Shown here one piece after another: positions 26,082-35,164 of a stretch of 64,000 bases of DNA. Within the stretch, counting starts at the first letter, position 1; every line of letters begins with the position of its first letter. The notes under the pieces were generated by a model, which was not told the DNA's origin, did not search any database, and saw only the letters and a list, made by a program, of their open reading frames with translations. Source of the DNA: Paracoccaceae bacterium. Its GTDB lineage: Bacteria > Pseudomonadota > Alphaproteobacteria > Rhodobacterales > Rhodobacteraceae. A program made the translations under genes and the position numbers. The stretch lies in NCBI GenBank assembly GCA_016938875.1, contig JAFGTV010000006.1:1-64000 (forward strand), read 5' to 3'.

Positions 26082-27310
26082 CGGATTGCCTCCCGTGTCA
26101 GCGGCGTCGCGGCCAAAAGCGCGATCGCCATGAGTTTCAGCGCGCAGGGCACCAGCGCGTAAAGCACGCTGAGCATGACCAGCGCGGCCTGCGGATTGTC
26201 GCCCCCTGCCGTGAACCCGGACCGCTGCAACAGCGGCAAAAGGGTCACAGCGGCAAAGGCCAGGGTGAATTTCGAAACGAACGACCACAGCCCAAAGGCC
26301 TGGCCCGCATTCGGGGCCACATGGGCCATGCGCCCGGCAAAGATCGCCGGCAACAGCGTCATGTCCGCCCCAAGCGTCGCGCCCGATGCCAGACAGATCA
26401 CCGCAAAGGGCAGCGTATCCCCCGCCCCCAGCGTCGCGGCAAAACCAAAGGCGGCGATCGACAGAACCATCGCGCCCAGCAGCACCCGCTTTTCGCCCCA
26501 GACCTGCGCGGCCCGGCCCCATACCGGCGCAGAGGCCGCAGCGGACAGGAAAAACAGCAGCAAAAGCGGCCCCTCCCACCCCGGCGCGTCCAGACGGCTT
26601 TCGACGAAGAACAGGAAAAGCGTCGATGTCACCGCCACCGGCGTTGCATTAAGCAGCGCCAGCAGCAGCAGGCGGCGCGCGATCGGATCGGCCAGCACGA
26701 CGCGGAAACTGCCCGGCTCGGGGCGCGTCGGCAGCGCCCATTCCCGGCGCATCCCCAGAACCGCCAACACCGCCAGCCCCGCGAACCCCGCCGCAAACAG
26801 CGCAAAGGGCGATCCGCTGACCGACATCAGAACGGTCGGCGCCACCGCCGCCAGGCTGACCCCCAAAAGCGCCCCGGTTTCGCGCCAGGTGGCCAGGCGA
26901 ACATGACCGCCTGCCCCCATCCGCGCGGCCCGCGCCACGCCCTGGGCATAAAAGGTGATCGTCAGAAAGCTGAACCCGGTAAAGAGCCCCGTCAGCGTCA
27001 TCGCGAACCACAACAGCGGTGCGACAGGCGGCGTCACCGCAAAGAGCCCCAGCATCGAGACCGCCATCAACGCCGCACCCAGCCCCACCGCCAGTCCGCG
27101 CGCACGGCGCAGACGTTCCGACAGCCAGCCCAGCGCGGGATCCTGCACCACGTCGAACAGCCGCAACCCGAACAGCACGGCTCCCAACGCCGCCAGGCTG
27201 ACACCGTATTCATCCACGTAGAACTTGGGCGCGTGGATATAGATCGGCAGGCCGGCCGAGGCCAGCAATGCCGCAAACAGCGCATATCCGGGCAGGGGCG
27301 CTGCCGCCAT
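26078..27310 (-). CDS. MFS transporter of the RpoE-linked operon
   Basis: This 410-residue transporter has about 12 hydrophobic segments and resembles the MFS_2/GPH-like type, with the loop motif DVVQDPALGWLSERLRRAR after the second helix. The ATG at 27310 shares one base with the DUF1365 stop (TGATG), so it is preferred over any longer frame. Position between DUF1365 and DUF3833 genes matches the Rhodobacter singlet-oxygen operon. Its substrate is unknown. A lipid precursor or stress metabolite would fit the operon. Confidence 0.87.
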   Translation of the reverse strand: MAAAPLPGYALFAALLASAGLPIYIHAPKFYVDEYGVSLAALGAVLFGLRLFDVVQDPALGWLSERLRRARGLAVGLGAALMAVSMLGLFAVTPPVAPLLWFAMTLTGLFTGFSFLTITFYAQGVARAARMGAGGHVRLATWRETGALLGVSLAAVAPTVLMSVSGSPFALFAAGFAGLAVLAVLGMRREWALPTRPEPGSFRVVLADPIARRLLLLALLNATPVAVTSTLFLFFVESRLDAPGWEGPLLLLFFLSAAASAPVWGRAAQVWGEKRVLLGAMVLSIAAFGFAATLGAGDTLPFAVICLASGATLGADMTLLPAIFAGRMAHVAPNAGQAFGLWSFVSKFTLAFAAVTLLPLLQRSGFTAGGDNPQAALVMLSVLYALVPCALKLMAIALLAATPLTREAIR

Positions 27311-28071
27311 CAGGTCACCTCGTCGACCGGCGGCTCGGGACGGGGACGGTATTTCGCGCCCTTGAGAAACAGCCACAGCGCATGCCAGTGGATCAACGCA
27401 ACGACCCGGCGCGACCCGAACGGCCGACGCAGCAAGGCGCGCAGGATGGTCCAATTCGTCAGCCTGCGACGCGGGCCGGTCAGGGTGGCATAAAGCCCCT
27501 CTTCGCCATGGCTGAAATCAATCCAGACCCCCACCTTGTCGGGCCGGATGTCAAAGCGGAACCGATAGCCCCCCGCGATCGGCTGAAACGGCGAGACGTG
27601 AAAGATCTTGGTCGCGGTCATCAGGTCCGACGGCTCTATCGGGCGCTGGTCGGCGTGACGGCACAGATAGGAATGCCGATCCCCAAAGGTGTTGTTCACC
27701 TCGGCAATCACCACGCGCAGCGTGTCATCCTTGCCGTAACACAGCCAGAAACTGACCGGGTTGAACTCATGCCCCAGCACGCGCGGCAGGGTCAGCAACT
27801 CGATCCGGCCCTTGGCCGAATGCAGATCGTGGGCCGCCAACACCTCGCGCGCCCAGGTCACCCCCCGCCCCTGACCGCGTGGGCCGCCATGATCGCGGTC
27901 CAGCACCGACATGATATTGGTGTGATTGAACGAAAACAGCCGCGGCCGGCGCAACACCGGGGCCTCGGGGTTCAGCAGGACGTAATCGACCGTATAGCGG
28001 AACGTATGTTCCACCTTGCCGCGCCGGGCGTGATAGGTCGCGCCGCGCACATATTCTACATTTGCGGTCAT
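27310..28071 (-). CDS. DUF1365 family protein
   Basis: This 253-residue protein contains the DUF1365 hallmarks: ATYHARRGKVEHTFRYTVDY at the start, LPRVLGHEFNPVSFWLCYG and EVNNTFGDRHSY in the middle, and the KIFHVSPFQPIAGGYRFRFD block. Members nearly always sit next to a flavin amine-oxidase-like protein and often a cyclopropane fatty acid synthase, suggesting fatty-acid modification. Here the flavoprotein is directly upstream (ATGA overlap), but no cyclopropane synthase gene is in the operon. Biochemical activity is not established to my knowledge. Confidence 0.9.
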   Translation of the reverse strand: MTANVEYVRGATYHARRGKVEHTFRYTVDYVLLNPEAPVLRRPRLFSFNHTNIMSVLDRDHGGPRGQGRGVTWAREVLAAHDLHSAKGRIELLTLPRVLGHEFNPVSFWLCYGKDDTLRVVIAEVNNTFGDRHSYLCRHADQRPIEPSDLMTATKIFHVSPFQPIAGGYRFRFDIRPDKVGVWIDFSHGEEGLYATLTGPRRRLTNWTILRALLRRPFGSRRVVALIHWHALWLFLKGAKYRPRPEPPVDEVT

Positions 28072-29363
28072 GCCGCCACCGTTTCGGACTGGCGCCGTTT
28101 CATGGCCTCGACCACGTCCACCGCGCTGGACAGCCCGTCCTCATGGAAACCATTTTTCATCCAGGCCCCGCAGAACCAGGTGCGCTTGGCCCCGTTCATG
28201 TCCCGCAGCACGGCCTGCGCGTTCAGCGCGTTCAGGTCATAGACCGGGTGACGAAAGGTTGCCGTGTCATAGATCAAATACTCGCGGATCGGCCGCTGGG
28301 AGTTCAGCGTCACGAACATCGGATCGGCCTCGGGGATCGGTTGCAGCGAGTTCATCCAATAGGTCAGGTCGATCCGGTCGCTGTCCTTGCCGTGATCCTC
28401 GGTATAGACCCAGCTGGCCCAGGCGGCGCGGCGTTTGGGCATGATCGCGGTATCGGCGTGCAGAACGGCGGTGTTGGGCTGATAGCGCACGGCACCCAGG
28501 GCCGCGGCTTCCTCGGGCGTGGGGTCGGCCAGCAGCGCCAGCGTGTCGTCGGAATGGGTGGCAAAGACCACCTCGTCGAACTGTTCCCACGCGCCACCCT
28601 TGGCCTTAACCTCGACCCCGTCCGCGCCCCGGCGCACGGCGTCCACGGGGGTGCCGGTGCGGATCGCCACGCCGCGCCCCAGCAGCGCCTGTTCCAGCCG
28701 CCGGACATATTCGACCGAGCCGCCCTGAACCGTGTGCCACTGGTGCTGGCCCTTGTGGCTGAGCAATGCGTGGTTTTCGAAAAACCGGATCATCGCCTGC
28801 GCCGGGAAATCCAGGATGCCCTGGGTCGGCGTGGACCAGATCGCCCCTGACAGCGGCAACAGGTAACGGTCGCGGAACCAGTCGCCAGTGCCCAGCGCGG
28901 CCAGAAACTCGCCGATGGTCATCGCCGGATCGCGCGCCACCTTCAGGGCGTTTGCGTTGAACTTCATCACGTCGCGCAGCATGCCCAGGAATTTCGGGCT
29001 GAACGCGTTGGAGGGCTGCGCAAAGACCGATTTCAGATCCCGCAGCCCGTATTCGAAAGCGCCCCCGTTCAACGAGGCGCCAAAGCTCATGTCGGACTCG
29101 GCGATCGGCACGTCCAACTCGCGAAACAGCCGTGTCATGTGCGGATAGTTCACATAGTTGAACACGATGAACCCGGTATCGACCGGCTGATCCCCATTGC
29201 GACCCGCCATCACCGTGCGTGCATGCCCGCCAAGGCGCGGCTCGGCCTCGAACAGGGTGACGCGGTGATCGGTGCCCAGAAAATACGCGGCCCCCAGGCC
29301 CGAAATCCCCGCACCGATGACGGCGATGCGCCGGGGGGCGCCCGCTGCGGTCTCGAATGGCAT
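28068..29363 (-). CDS. FAD-dependent amine-oxidase-like oxidoreductase, first gene of the RpoE-linked operon
   Basis: This 431-residue flavoprotein has a Rossmann FAD-binding N-terminus (RIAVIGAGISGLGAAYFLG), the FEAEPRLGGHARTV ribose-binding segment, a VDTGFIVFNYVNYPHM block and C-terminal FCGAWMKNGFHEDGLSSA. It is related to protoporphyrinogen/amine oxidases and desaturases. Its closest known context is the sigma-E target next to rpoE-chrR in R. sphaeroides. There, members of this operon are linked to singlet-oxygen-induced fatty acid changes and ChrR turnover (established work, recalled without lookup). A promoter matching rpoE's own lies 60 bp upstream on this strand. The exact reaction is inferred, not visible. 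Confidence 0.88.
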   Translation of the reverse strand: MPFETAAGAPRRIAVIGAGISGLGAAYFLGTDHRVTLFEAEPRLGGHARTVMAGRNGDQPVDTGFIVFNYVNYPHMTRLFRELDVPIAESDMSFGASLNGGAFEYGLRDLKSVFAQPSNAFSPKFLGMLRDVMKFNANALKVARDPAMTIGEFLAALGTGDWFRDRYLLPLSGAIWSTPTQGILDFPAQAMIRFFENHALLSHKGQHQWHTVQGGSVEYVRRLEQALLGRGVAIRTGTPVDAVRRGADGVEVKAKGGAWEQFDEVVFATHSDDTLALLADPTPEEAAALGAVRYQPNTAVLHADTAIMPKRRAAWASWVYTEDHGKDSDRIDLTYWMNSLQPIPEADPMFVTLNSQRPIREYLIYDTATFRHPVYDLNALNAQAVLRDMNGAKRTWFCGAWMKNGFHEDGLSSAVDVVEAMKRRQSETVAA

Positions 29364-29422
29364 ATGGTCGTGCTCCTGATCTTGCTGCCCTTGGGATATG
29401 GCCTATCTGACCGCGCATATCC

Positions 29423-29451
29423 AGTTACGTGTGGCGCTGCGTTGCAGATCA
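29423..29451 (-). promoter_or_regulatory. Candidate RpoE (sigma-E) promoter for the leftward five-gene operon
   Basis: On the minus strand, TGATCT (29451-29446) is followed by exactly 18 bp and TAACT (29427-29423). The architecture equals that of the rightward promoter 15 bp away and resembles the R. sphaeroides sigma-E pattern (TGATC at -35, TA-rich -10). It lies 60-88 bp before the flavoprotein start. Confidence 0.7.
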
Positions 29452-29465
29452 ATTGAAATTTCCGG

Positions 29466-29494
29466 TGATCCGATCCGGCCCGGGCCGCGTATCA
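29466..29494 (+). promoter_or_regulatory. Candidate autoregulated RpoE (sigma-E) promoter for rpoE-chrR
   Basis: TGATCC (29466-29471) is followed by exactly 18 bp and TATCA (29490-29494). TGATCC is the -35 hexamer I recall for the R. sphaeroides singlet-oxygen sigma factor. The predicted transcript start is near 29500, leaving a leader of about 75-105 nt before rpoE. Confidence 0.72.
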
Positions 29495-29577
29495 CGATTA
29501 TGTTGACCGGAAATTGCGCCACACAGGAATCGGATGCGACCCCGCCGGGCATTCTCTATGCTACCGGGGATGCTCAA

Positions 29578-30153
29578 ATGTTTCCAACCGCCAGGGCAAA
29601 GGCCGTGACACAACATGCAACGTCCGACGCGCGCTGGGTGCGCCTGGTCGAGCGGGTCAAATCCGACAAGGATCAGGCCGCGTTCGCAGCGCTATTCGCC
29701 CATTTCGCACCGCGGGTTAAGGCGTTCTTGATGAAATCCGGGGCCGACGCGGCCCTTGCAGAGGAGTGCGCACAAGAGGTGATGGTGACGCTTTGGAACA
29801 AGGCGCATCTGTTCGACCCCGAGCGGGCCAGCGTGGCGACATGGGTGTTCACCATCGCGCGCAATCGCAGGATCGATGCGCTGCGCAAGCAGCGCCGCCC
29901 CGAGCCCGAGGAACTGACCTGGGGCCCGGAGCACGAACCAGAACAGTCCGAAACCATCGCCTTGCAACAGGAAAGCGAACAGTTGGGCCGGGCGCTGGCC
30001 GCCCTGCCCGAAAATCAGCGCATGCTGATCGAACGGGCCTATTTCGGCGATCTCAGCCACAGCGAAATCGCAGCCGAGACCGGACTGCCGCTGGGCACGA
30101 TCAAATCGCGGATACGGCTGGCCCTGGATCGGCTGCGCCACGAAATGAAGTGA
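29578..30153 (+). CDS. rpoE: RpoE, ECF sigma factor of the singlet-oxygen (ChrR-controlled) type
   Basis: This 191-residue ECF sigma factor has region 2 (FAALFAHFAPRVKAFLMKSG ... CAQEVMVTLWNKAHLFDP, ATWVFTIARNRRID) and region 4 (LPENQRMLIERAYFGDLSHS, GTIKSRIRLALDRLR). The partner immediately downstream is ChrR, which defines the group: in R. sphaeroides this sigma factor directs the response to singlet oxygen. The ATG at 29578 has GGGGA at 7 nt. A GTG at 29605 with AGGG at 8 nt is a nearly equal alternative and would give 182 residues. A promoter of its own recognition type precedes it, implying autoregulation. Confidence 0.92.
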   Translation: MFPTARAKAVTQHATSDARWVRLVERVKSDKDQAAFAALFAHFAPRVKAFLMKSGADAALAEECAQEVMVTLWNKAHLFDPERASVATWVFTIARNRRIDALRKQRRPEPEELTWGPEHEPEQSETIALQQESEQLGRALAALPENQRMLIERAYFGDLSHSEIAAETGLPLGTIKSRIRLALDRLRHEMK

Positions 30154-30155
30154 AT

Positions 30156-30812
30156 ATGACCATGACAAACATAAAGCACCACCTGACCGACGACCTGCTG
30201 ATGTCCTATGCCGCCGGCAACCTGCCCGAGGCGTTCAGCCTGGTCGTGGCCACCCATGTTTCGCTGTGCGACGAGTGCCGCGCGCGCCTGGCCAGCTATG
30301 AGGCCGTCGGCGGCGCCGTGCTGTACGAGGCACCGTGCTGTGCCATGTCCGAGGACAGCCTTGCCGCGACCCTGCTGCGGATCGCCGAGGCGCCGCAGGA
30401 TGCCGTCCCCGCCCGGGCCACTGGCGCGCCAGGCCTGTTTCCCCAACCGCTGCGCGACTATGTCGGCGGCGATCTGGATGCGGTGCAGTGGAAATCGGTC
30501 GGCGGCAAGGTGCGCCAGACGGTGCTGCCCACCTCGAAAGAGGCCAGTGTGCGTCTGCTGCATATTCCGGCGGGCACCGCGATCCCCGATCACGGCCATC
30601 ACGGGATGGAATTGACCCTGGTGCTACAAGGGGCGTTTCAGGACGAGGGCGAGCGGTTCGGCCGCGGCGATGTCGAGGTCGCCGGCGAGGATCTGGAACA
30701 CACCCCCGTTGCGACCCCCGGCGACGACTGCATCTGCCTGGCCGCAACCGATGCCCCGCTGAAGTTCAACGGGCTGATACCGCGCATGGCGCAACCCTTC
30801 CTGGGGATCTGA
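30156..30812 (+). CDS. chrR: ChrR, zinc-dependent anti-sigma factor with C-terminal cupin domain
   Basis: This 218-residue anti-sigma factor holds RpoE inactive until singlet oxygen is present. The N-terminal zinc-binding domain has histidines near the start (KHHLTDDLL) and the H-x3-C-x2-C motif in THVSLCDEC. The C-terminal cupin has H-x-H-x3-E in PDHGHHGMELTL and the later histidine in DLEHTP. These correspond one-to-one to the zinc ligands known for R. sphaeroides ChrR (His6, His31, Cys35, Cys38; His141, His143, Glu147, His177), so both metal sites look intact. It starts 2 nt after the rpoE stop; a second in-frame ATG at 30162 is possible. Confidence 0.95.
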   Translation: MTMTNIKHHLTDDLLMSYAAGNLPEAFSLVVATHVSLCDECRARLASYEAVGGAVLYEAPCCAMSEDSLAATLLRIAEAPQDAVPARATGAPGLFPQPLRDYVGGDLDAVQWKSVGGKVRQTVLPTSKEASVRLLHIPAGTAIPDHGHHGMELTLVLQGAFQDEGERFGRGDVEVAGEDLEHTPVATPGDDCICLAATDAPLKFNGLIPRMAQPFLGI

Positions 30813-30815
30813 GCC

Positions 30816-31985
30816 TCAGCCGCCCGGCTTGGTCAGGGGGACGACCTGTGCCTCATCCGGGCTGACCTCTTCGAAATCGAAATTGTCCAGCCGCGCGGCG
30901 CGTTTGCCCGCCCGCTCGGCGGCGCCGCCGATCCCCTCCAGGTCGGCGCGGGCCTGGCCGAAATGGGTGGTCAGTTTGTCCACCCGTTCGACCACCAGTT
31001 CCACATCGCGGTGCAACTGTTTCAGCGTCTTGCGGATCGCACCGGCCTGTTCGCGCATCCGCGCATCCTTCAGGATCGCGCGCATCGTGTTCAGCGTCGC
31101 CATGCAGGTGGTCGGCGAAACGATCCAGACCCGCGCATCGAACCCCTCGCGCACCAGTTCGGGGAAATTGGCGTGCAACTCGGCATAGACCGCCTCTGAG
31201 GGCAGGAACATCAGCGCGCCATCGGCGGTTTCCCCCTCCAGGATATACTTGTCCGAGATCGCCCGGATATGCGCCCGGACCGAGGTTTTCAGCATCTTCG
31301 CCGCCTCGTTCAACTCCCACTGGGTGTCGGCGCGGCGCAGGGCCTCATAGGCCTCCAGGGGGAATTTGCTGTCGATCACGATGGGGCCTGGCGGGTTGGG
31401 CAGGTGGATCAGGCAATCGGCCCGCTTACCGTTCGAGAGCGTGGCCTGCATCGTATAGCTGTCGCTGGGCAGCGCCTTTGACACGATGTCATTCAGCTGG
31501 ATTTCCCCAAAGGCACCGCGCGTCTGCTTGTTCGACAGGATGTCCTGCAATGACAGAACATCGCCCGACAATTTCTCGATATTGGCCTGGGCCTTGTCGA
31601 TGGTGGCCAGCCGCTGTTGCAGTTCCCCCAGCGACTGCGCCGTGCGCCGGGCAGAGCCGTGCAGGTTCTGGTTCATCTGTTCGCTGACATGCGAAAGGCG
31701 CTGTTCCATCAGGTTCAGCATATTGGCCTGGCTGGCGGCCTGCGCATCGGACACATGGGTCAGGCCCCCGGCCAACTGCTGTTGCCCGTCACCCAAGGCC
31801 TGCACCCGCTGGGCCAACTGGTTCATCTGGTAAATCAACGGCTCGGCCAGATCGGCCGACCGCCCGGACCGGCGCACCGCCACGATCAACAGCACAACGA
31901 TCACCAGGATCAGCACCCCCACCCCGCCGGCAGCCAGTACCAGCGGATCATTCCACGCATAGCTTTGTCCCGCGATCTGGATCAT
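30816..31985 (-). CDS. rmuC: RmuC-family DNA recombination protein
   Basis: This 389-residue protein has an N-terminal membrane segment (about residues 15-40, [20 protein letters not shown]). A predicted coiled-coil region up to residue about 150 follows, and then the conserved RmuC nuclease-like core ([41 protein letters not shown]). RmuC limits inversion at short inverted repeats in E. coli. The ATG at 31985 overlaps the mutL stop (ATGA), so longer starts are rejected. Coupling to a mismatch-repair gene suits a genome-stability role. It converges with chrR with 3 bp between stops. Confidence 0.93.
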   Translation of the reverse strand: MIQIAGQSYAWNDPLVLAAGGVGVLILVIVVLLIVAVRRSGRSADLAEPLIYQMNQLAQRVQALGDGQQQLAGGLTHVSDAQAASQANMLNLMEQRLSHVSEQMNQNLHGSARRTAQSLGELQQRLATIDKAQANIEKLSGDVLSLQDILSNKQTRGAFGEIQLNDIVSKALPSDSYTMQATLSNGKRADCLIHLPNPPGPIVIDSKFPLEAYEALRRADTQWELNEAAKMLKTSVRAHIRAISDKYILEGETADGALMFLPSEAVYAELHANFPELVREGFDARVWIVSPTTCMATLNTMRAILKDARMREQAGAIRKTLKQLHRDVELVVERVDKLTTHFGQARADLEGIGGAAERAGKRAARLDNFDFEEVSPDEAQVVPLTKPGG

Positions 31986-33808
31986 GTGCGTCCAAACAGC
32001 CTTTCGATATCGCTCAGCTTCAGTTCGACATAGGTGGGTCGGCCATGGTTGCACTGGCCCGAATGGGGGGTTGCCTCCATCTCGCGCAACAGGGCGTTCA
32101 TCTCGTCCGCGCGCATCCGGCGGCCCGAGCGGATCGACCCATGACAGGCCACGCGCGACAGGATCGCCTCGATCCGCGCTTGCAGGGTCTGGCTGTCGCC
32201 CAGATCGGCCAGTTCATCCAGGATATCGCGCAGCATTGCGGCCGCGTTCACCTCGCCCAGCAGGGCGGGGGTTTCGCGCACCGCGATGGCACCGGGGCCA
32301 AAGGGTTCGATCCCCAGCCCCAGACGCGCCAGATCCTCGGCCACCTCCAGCAGGCGCGCGCAATCGCCCTGCGACAGCTCGACAATCTCGGGGATCAGCA
32401 AGGCCTGTGCGGCCACCCCGTTTTCCGCCATTTGGCGTTTCAGCCGCTCATAGACCAGCCGTTCATGGGCGGCATGCTGATCGACGATGACGATGCCGGT
32501 GTCGGTCTGGGCAATGATATAGTTTTCGTGCACCTGCGCCCGGGCCGCCCCCAGCGGCAGGTGGATCGCCTCTGGCGGTGCCTCGGCGGGTTCGAACCGG
32601 GCCGAGGGTTCGGCCAGACCCGCCCCCAGCGGCGCCTGGAGAGTATGGGCCGCCGACAGCACCCCGGGTGCCGGGCGGTCCATCTGATAGACGCGCGGGG
32701 CCATCGGTTCGGGCCGGATCGCACCCAGCGTTGCCCCCGCCACGGTGGTCGAGGCCCGGTGCCCCGCCTCGGCCAAGGCATGGCGCAGGGCCGACACGAT
32801 CAACCCGCGCGCCACACCCGGTTCACGAAACCGGACCTCGGCCTTGGCGGGGTGGACGTTCACATCGACCCGGTGCGGATCGCAGTCGATGAACAGCGCC
32901 GCCGCCGGATGCCGGTCCCGCGACAGGAAATCCATATAGGCCGCGCGCAACGCCCCGATCAGCAGCTTGTCCCGCACCGGGCGGCCATTGACGAACAGGT
33001 ATTGCGCCACGGCCGCGCCGCGCGAATAGGTCGGCAACGCGGCATAGCCGATCAGCGAGATTCCCTCGCGCTCGGCGTCGATGCGCAGGGCGTTCTCGGC
33101 AAACTCCGTCCCCAGCACCCGGGCCAGCCGCCCATGCAGCGCGTCGAACATGTCGCCGGTTTCGGCATCAGCGCGGAACGTCACCCGCCCCTCGCCGCCG
33201 CCCGACACATCGCGCAGGGTAAAGCCAACAAAGGGTTCCGCCATTGCCAGCCGTTTGACCACATCGCTGATGGCCTGTGCCTCGGCCCGGTCGGTGCGCA
33301 GGAATTTCAGCCGCGCGGGCGTGGCATAGAACAGATCGCGCAGCTCGACCACCGTGCCACGGCCCAGCGCGGCGGGGGTGACCGGGCCCATCTGTCCGCC
33401 GGACACCGCAATCCGCGCGCCCTCGCCCCCTTGGGCGCGGGTGGTGATCGTCAGCCGCCCGACAGCACCCAGCGAGGGCAGCGCCTCGCCCCGAAAGCCA
33501 AAGCTGTGGATGTTCAACAGATCCGTGCCGTCAATCTTGGAGGTCGCGTGCCGGGCCAGCGCCAGCGGCAGGTCCGCCGTCGGAATACCATGCCCGTCAT
33601 CGCTGACCCGGATCAGCGTCTTGCCGCCCTCGGCATAGGCCACCTCGATCCGGTGCGCGCCCGCGTCCAGCGCGTTTTCCACCAGCTCCTTGACCACCGA
33701 GGCCGGACGCTCGACCACCTCACCGGCGGCGATGCGGTTTATCGCGCCCTCGTCCAGTTGACGAATGCGGGGGGGGACCGCGCCTATGTTGGGGTTGGGC
33801 GAATGCAT
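31982..33808 (-). CDS. mutL: MutL, DNA mismatch repair protein with endonuclease motif
   Basis: This 608-residue GHKL ATPase has the N-terminal motifs [26 protein letters not shown] and HATSK, and [10 protein letters not shown]. The C-terminal dimerisation domain keeps the metal motif DQHA-x2-E-x4-E ([12 protein letters not shown]) and ends with [12 protein letters not shown] and [11 protein letters not shown], so it should be an endonuclease-type MutL. This is expected outside the MutH-containing gammaproteobacteria. It follows the M16 peptidase genes after 42 bp and is coupled to rmuC. No mutS is in the window. Confidence 0.97.
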   Translation of the reverse strand: MHSPNPNIGAVPPRIRQLDEGAINRIAAGEVVERPASVVKELVENALDAGAHRIEVAYAEGGKTLIRVSDDGHGIPTADLPLALARHATSKIDGTDLLNIHSFGFRGEALPSLGAVGRLTITTRAQGGEGARIAVSGGQMGPVTPAALGRGTVVELRDLFYATPARLKFLRTDRAEAQAISDVVKRLAMAEPFVGFTLRDVSGGGEGRVTFRADAETGDMFDALHGRLARVLGTEFAENALRIDAEREGISLIGYAALPTYSRGAAVAQYLFVNGRPVRDKLLIGALRAAYMDFLSRDRHPAAALFIDCDPHRVDVNVHPAKAEVRFREPGVARGLIVSALRHALAEAGHRASTTVAGATLGAIRPEPMAPRVYQMDRPAPGVLSAAHTLQAPLGAGLAEPSARFEPAEAPPEAIHLPLGAARAQVHENYIIAQTDTGIVIVDQHAAHERLVYERLKRQMAENGVAAQALLIPEIVELSQGDCARLLEVAEDLARLGLGIEPFGPGAIAVRETPALLGEVNAAAMLRDILDELADLGDSQTLQARIEAILSRVACHGSIRSGRRMRADEMNALLREMEATPHSGQCNHGRPTYVELKLSDIERLFGRT

Positions 33809-33850
33809 ACCACAAGGGTTAGCATGCCCATCCCCGATTCGACCACTGGA

Positions 33851-35164
33851 TTAGTTGGTCGTCTCCAACCCCTGCGGACGGCCCACAACGACAAAATGCA
33901 GCGCCTCTGGCGTCAGCAATTCATGGGCGACACGGCGCACATCCTCCAGCGTCACGGCCATGATCTTGTCGTTGCGGGTGGCAATGTAATCGGGGCCCAG
34001 CCCCTCCATCTGCATCGAGATCATGATGCGCGCGATCGGCCCGTTGCCGTCGAAGCGCAGCGGATAGGCGCCGGTCAGATAGGTCTTGACCGCCTCCAGC
34101 TCCTTCTCGGTCACGCCCTCGTCGGCCATGCGCAGCCATTCGGCGCGGATCACCCCGATCGCCTCTGCGATACGCGCGTTGGCCGAGGCCACCTGCCCCA
34201 TCACCAGCGCGGCGTGATCCATCGGGTAGAGATAGGAATAAACGCCATAGGTCAGGCCCCGCTTGGCCCGCACCTCGTCCATCAGGCGCGAGTCGAAGCC
34301 CCCCGCACCCAGCACCTGGTTCATCACATAGGCGGCAAAGAAATCGGGATCGTCGCGCGCCATGCCGCGCTGGCCAAAGACCGCGACCGCCTGGGGCGTG
34401 TCAAAGGGCACAACCGTCACCCCCCCGCCCAACGTGTAATCGGCCGGGCCGGGCATCGGTGCACCGGTCGGGGGCAGATCCGCAAACAGGGTGTCCAGCA
34501 GGCCACCCAACTCTTCGGCGGTGATATCGCCCACCGCCGAGACGTAAAGCCGGTCACGCGCGATCACCCGGGCCTGCGCGGCCAGCAGGTCATCGCGGGT
34601 CAGGGCCGCAACCTGCTCTTCGGTGCCGCTGATCGGCAGGGCGTAGGGATGCGTGCCAAAGGCCATTTCACGGAATTTCTGGCTGGCAATCGCATTGGGA
34701 TCCTTGGCATCCGACCGGATGCCCGAGACGACCTGCCCGCGCACCCGCTCGATCGCATCCGGGTCGAACCGGGGCGCCACCAGCGCCTGACGCAGCAGCG
34801 CCACGGCCTGATCGCGGTTCTCGGTCAGCATCTTGGCCGACACCGACAGCGCATCCGAACTGACATCAAAGCCAAAGCTCGCAGCCAATCCATCGCGGGC
34901 CCGGGCAAAGGCGCGCGCATCCATGTCGCCCGCCCCTTCCTCAAGCAGCGCGGTCATCAGGTTGATCGCGCCCCGTCGGTCCGGCGCATCCAGACTGGCC
35001 CCGCCGCGAAACCGGATTTCCAGCGCGACGAACGGGATTTCATGGCTTTCGACCAGCCAGGCATCGACGCCGCCGGGCGAGGTCACTTGTTGAATATCCA
35101 CCGCCGCACGGGCCGGCAGCGCCAGCATCACCGCCAGCGCAAGGCTCAGGGCAAACCGGATCAT
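33851..35164 (-). CDS. M16 peptidase-like protein lacking the zinc motif (exported partner subunit)
   Basis: This 437-residue protein has a signal peptide (MIRFALSLALAVMLALPARA). The M16 fold follows, but the HxxEH zinc motif is missing: the equivalent region reads RRGAINLMTALLEEGAG. The conserved GGFDSRLMDEVRAKRGLTYG block of the regulatory half is present. It is coupled by ATGA to an upstream M16 protein with an intact HFLEH site. The pair therefore most likely forms a heterodimer like mitochondrial processing peptidase, with this gene the non-catalytic subunit. It acts in the periplasm if the signal is used. Confidence 0.88.
   Translation of the reverse strand: MIRFALSLALAVMLALPARAAVDIQQVTSPGGVDAWLVESHEIPFVALEIRFRGGASLDAPDRRGAINLMTALLEEGAGDMDARAFARARDGLAASFGFDVSSDALSVSAKMLTENRDQAVALLRQALVAPRFDPDAIERVRGQVVSGIRSDAKDPNAIASQKFREMAFGTHPYALPISGTEEQVAALTRDDLLAAQARVIARDRLYVSAVGDITAEELGGLLDTLFADLPPTGAPMPGPADYTLGGGVTVVPFDTPQAVAVFGQRGMARDDPDFFAAYVMNQVLGAGGFDSRLMDEVRAKRGLTYGVYSYLYPMDHAALVMGQVASANARIAEAIGVIRAEWLRMADEGVTEKELEAVKTYLTGAYPLRFDGNGPIARIMISMQMEGLGPDYIATRNDKIMAVTLEDVRRVAHELLTPEALHFVVVGRPQGLETTN

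Noticed and set aside
29398-29577. Longer N-terminus for RpoE starting at 29398
   Set aside because: It would begin upstream of the sigma-E-type promoter and code through both promoters; two better starts with ribosome sites lie at 29578 and 29605.
33851-35164. Second M16 gene as a pseudogene because the zinc motif is missing
   Set aside because: The frame is intact, has a signal peptide and is translationally coupled to the active paralogue. Loss of the motif is normal for partner subunits of M16 heterodimers.
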